Made by a program: the position numbers and the translations under genes. A DNA stretch of 64,000 bases from Nannochloropsis oceanica. Taxonomy: Eukaryota; Sar; Eustigmatophyceae; Eustigmatales; Monodopsidaceae. The stretch spans positions 817,001-881,000 of the forward strand of contig CP038131.1 of the NCBI GenBank assembly GCA_004519485.1, read 5' to 3'. Below the pieces are notes generated by a model that did no database searches, was not told the DNA's origin, and worked only from the letters and a program-made list of their open reading frames with translations. This document shows, piece after piece, positions 62,018 through 64,000 of the stretch (position 1 is its first letter; every line of letters begins with the position of its first letter).

Positions 62018-64000
62018 CTCGTCTTCAGACCACTGAGAAATATGACTATGTTCCCCAGAATCGCCTCCTCCTGCAGTAGACTGCGCCAGTCGCAACTTTG
62101 GCAGGACTCTCGGCGACTCAAGTCCCCTTGAACCGGCAGGCCCTATTTGTCTACTCCTATTGCCACTGCTGCTGCCGCCGCTGCTGCTACTACTGCTACT
62201 GATTTCCCCCTCCTCACCTGCTTCCTCTCGCAAAGCCTCTTCTCCCGCTGGAGAAGCAAGGACCGCATGCTGTGGCAACGAGAGCAAATGTCGACGAATA
62301 CCGCTCTGGGCAATCTCACTCAGCGCGTCTTCCCCTCCTCCTCCTTTTCCACCTCCTCCACTAACCAAGGAACCCCCACTCTCTACCCGCCGCAGACCAC
62401 TCTCTACCCGCCGCAGACCTCTTTCTCCCTCCCTCCCTCCCTGCGATATCAACGTATGCGAAAGGGGTCGAACACTACTGCTGCTGCTGTTTGTTCGCCA
62501 CCGCACCAATGAATCACCCTCTCCCCGACTTCTCATACCGTCGCTTTCTTCCTCTTCGTGGTCCACCTCCTCATCCCCCTCCCTTCCTGCCGTTGTCACA
62601 CTCGCAACCGTCACTGAAGCGGACCCGGACCGACCACAATGACCACCAGCTGCCGCAGCAGCAGCAGCAGCAGCAAGCAAATCCTCGGGCGTCAGCCTCT
62701 CTAGCCATGCTTGATAATATCTGATGATATTTGGGTGGTCCAGCAAGGCCAAAATCTTGACCTCCCTCAACACCTTCTCCAGCTGCTGACTCCATCTCGC
62801 TGCAGACGACAGCCGAATCTTCTTGATGGCATATTCGTGTCCGTCTAATTTGTTTGTGGATTTAAACACAGTCCCAAAGCCGCCCTTTCCCAAGGTATGG
62901 GCTTCCTCGAACTCGTTGCGGTAACGCTGGTTGGAGAGGAAGAGGATGGGATTCCCCTGCGCGTCGGAAAGAACTTCGGTTGGATTTTGCTGCTGCTGCG
63001 GTTTCTGCTGCTGCTGGGGCTTGTGCTGATGGCCAGTGGTCATGGCGGTGGTCGAGGTGGTGATGGGTGCGGTAGTTCCCGTAAGGAGCAACAGGCTGCT
63101 GCTATGCTTGCCGTTATTGCTGGAGGTGGGGAGGGCAAGAGCCGAAGGGGGGGGGGCGGAGGACGAAGATAACGATGAGGGAGGTAGGGAGTGGTCACTG
63201 GTCTTATGCATTGCCTGGAGGCGTTGTAGAGGCCGACCTTCCATTGACTCGCTCCTAGAGGCGGAGAAATGGCGGGAGGTAGGAGGGAGGGAGGAAGGGA
63301 GGGAGGAGGAGGTCTGGGAGAGGCCATTGCTGAGGGAAGGTGGTGGTATCGGCGGCCGCCCACTCCTGCTGCTGCTACTGCTGCCGCAACTGTGACTGCA
63401 ATGGCTGCTGCTGTCGCTGTCCTTGGGGTAGGAGGTCCGTATGGGCGTAGACGGATCGGAACGCACGTCTTCACGTGCGGTAGACTCCTCCACGGCGCTC
63501 GTCCACATCTCCTTTTCCTTCTCCTGCTTATGCTCCTCATCGTTTCCATCGCTACCAACAGTCACTCCCACCTCTTCTTCTCCCCTTAGACCCGGCGTCC
63601 CCTCTCCTGCCTCCTTCACCCCCCCCCCCCTCCCCCTCCTCTTCCTCCATAGCTACGGCCGTCCACGCCTGATACCTCAAAACCCACCTCGTCACCGTCA
63701 ATGCGATCCCAACAAACAGCAGCAGGGCCGCGAACACCCCCACAACCAAGAGAGTCAATGACCCCTCAATCTCAACATGAAAACCAGCCTTTCCTTCCTT
63801 CCCCGTCTCGCCACCTTGTGATACCGTGAGGGTGGTGGTGGGGTCAGTGCAAATTCTGCTTTCACATTCCTCATCTTCTTCTCTTGGGGTCGTCAAGGGG
63901 CCTTGGTAGGTAAGGAGGAGGGGAGTTGTCGGTGGGACTGTTCGCATCACATCATACACTGAGTCCCCTGCGCCTGAAGTCGAGCTCATTCCTCCTCCTC
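60395..64000 (-). CDS. PERK-like eIF2-alpha kinase, truncated at the window edge
   Basis: Two minus-strand frames belong together. The right-hand one (64000 to about 63630) is open to the edge. It carries a TM helix (IEGSLTLLVVGVFAALLLFV, then GIALTVTRWVLRYQ) after a polar, probably lumenal part. The left-hand one (63619-60395) is the kinase. It has no ATG of its own and starts where a C12 run (63619-63630) allows a change of frame. The kinase has a Gly loop LGKGGFGTVFKSTNKLDGHE, Lys in YAIKKIRL, and a huge insert (about 400 residues, low complexity) after IIRYYQAWLE. Then come CLYIQMQYCSNRTLKDFLDL, IHRDLKPTNCFLVGDKIKLG, DFGLSRH and VGTPVYGSPEQLSGG. Insert position plus HRDLKPTN and the YGSPEQ activation loop fit the eIF2-alpha kinase family; the TM points to PERK. 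The last 90 residues (HAIIEVLLDGG, EIEQILTHLRGVKDMVSCNL) are an unassigned folded tail. Confidence 0.82.
62378..62419 (-). repeat. Tandem duplication of 21 nt in the kinase insert
   Basis: CACTCTCTACCCGCCGCAGAC occurs twice back to back (62378-62398, 62399-62419). It encodes GLRRVES twice in the low-complexity insert of the PERK-like kinase. Confidence 0.9.
63619..63630. repeat. C12 homopolymer at the frame change of the kinase gene
   Basis: Twelve consecutive C on the plus strand. To the right, the TM-bearing frame reads MEEEEGEGGGG. To the left, the kinase frame continues VKEAGEGTPGLRG. Confidence 0.85.

Noticed and set aside
1-64000. Mobile elements, viral fossils, CRISPR arrays
   Set aside because: No reverse transcriptase, integrase, transposase, capsid or Cas motif, no LTR-like direct repeats, and no spaced repeats were seen; repeats are microsatellites and the two inverted repeats listed.

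Overview
The window looks like nuclear DNA of a small-genome photosynthetic stramenopile, most likely a eustigmatophyte alga of the Nannochloropsis/Microchloropsis type. Genes lie 0.2-1.3 kb apart on both strands. Introns are GT-AG, 101-322 nt long, with pyrimidine-rich acceptors. Three proteins begin with a signal peptide ending in an A-F junction (SQAF, TTAF, SCAF), as in stramenopile bipartite plastid targeting. Others have mitochondrial presequences. The species is inferred, not read from a marker gene.

Layout. 1-5.4 kb: a truncated membrane protein, mitochondrial ATP synthase gamma, centrin, and a small basic protein. 5.8-9.5 kb: a conserved protein of unknown function and a Stm1/SERBP1-type ribosome-binding protein. 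10-20.7 kb: a serine hydrolase, a NIT1-type amidase, an MscS-like channel, a prenylcysteine-oxidase-like flavoprotein, a plastid SET methyltransferase of the Rubisco LSMT type, and RRP7. 21-32 kb: a RING/TRAF-zinc-finger protein with a polytopic membrane tail, a SET-MYND protein, a GT4 glycosyltransferase with a membrane tail, and a lipase-like hydrolase. 33-44 kb: malate dehydrogenase, mitochondrial bL21, eIF1A, mitochondrial ClpX, and a PNUTS (PP1 regulatory subunit) homologue broken at a C17 homopolymer. 44.5-51 kb: COQ9, a thylakoid-lumen cyclophilin-like protein, a ferredoxin-dependent bilin reductase, bL27, and a membrane-anchored SNAP-like protein. 51.8-64 kb: a fused carbamoyl-phosphate synthetase of the CPS I/III type, eIF5, and a PERK-like eIF2-alpha kinase running off the right edge.

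There is no operon logic, but translation control is well represented: eIF1A, eIF5, a putative eIF2-alpha kinase and an Stm1-like factor. Mitochondrial housekeeping is also well represented (F1 gamma, ClpX, COQ9, bL21, bL27, CPS). Several gene models depend on exons carrying a single codon: the start codon of the Stm1-like gene and the last codon of eIF1A. I saw no retroelement, viral, IS, CRISPR, tRNA or rRNA feature.
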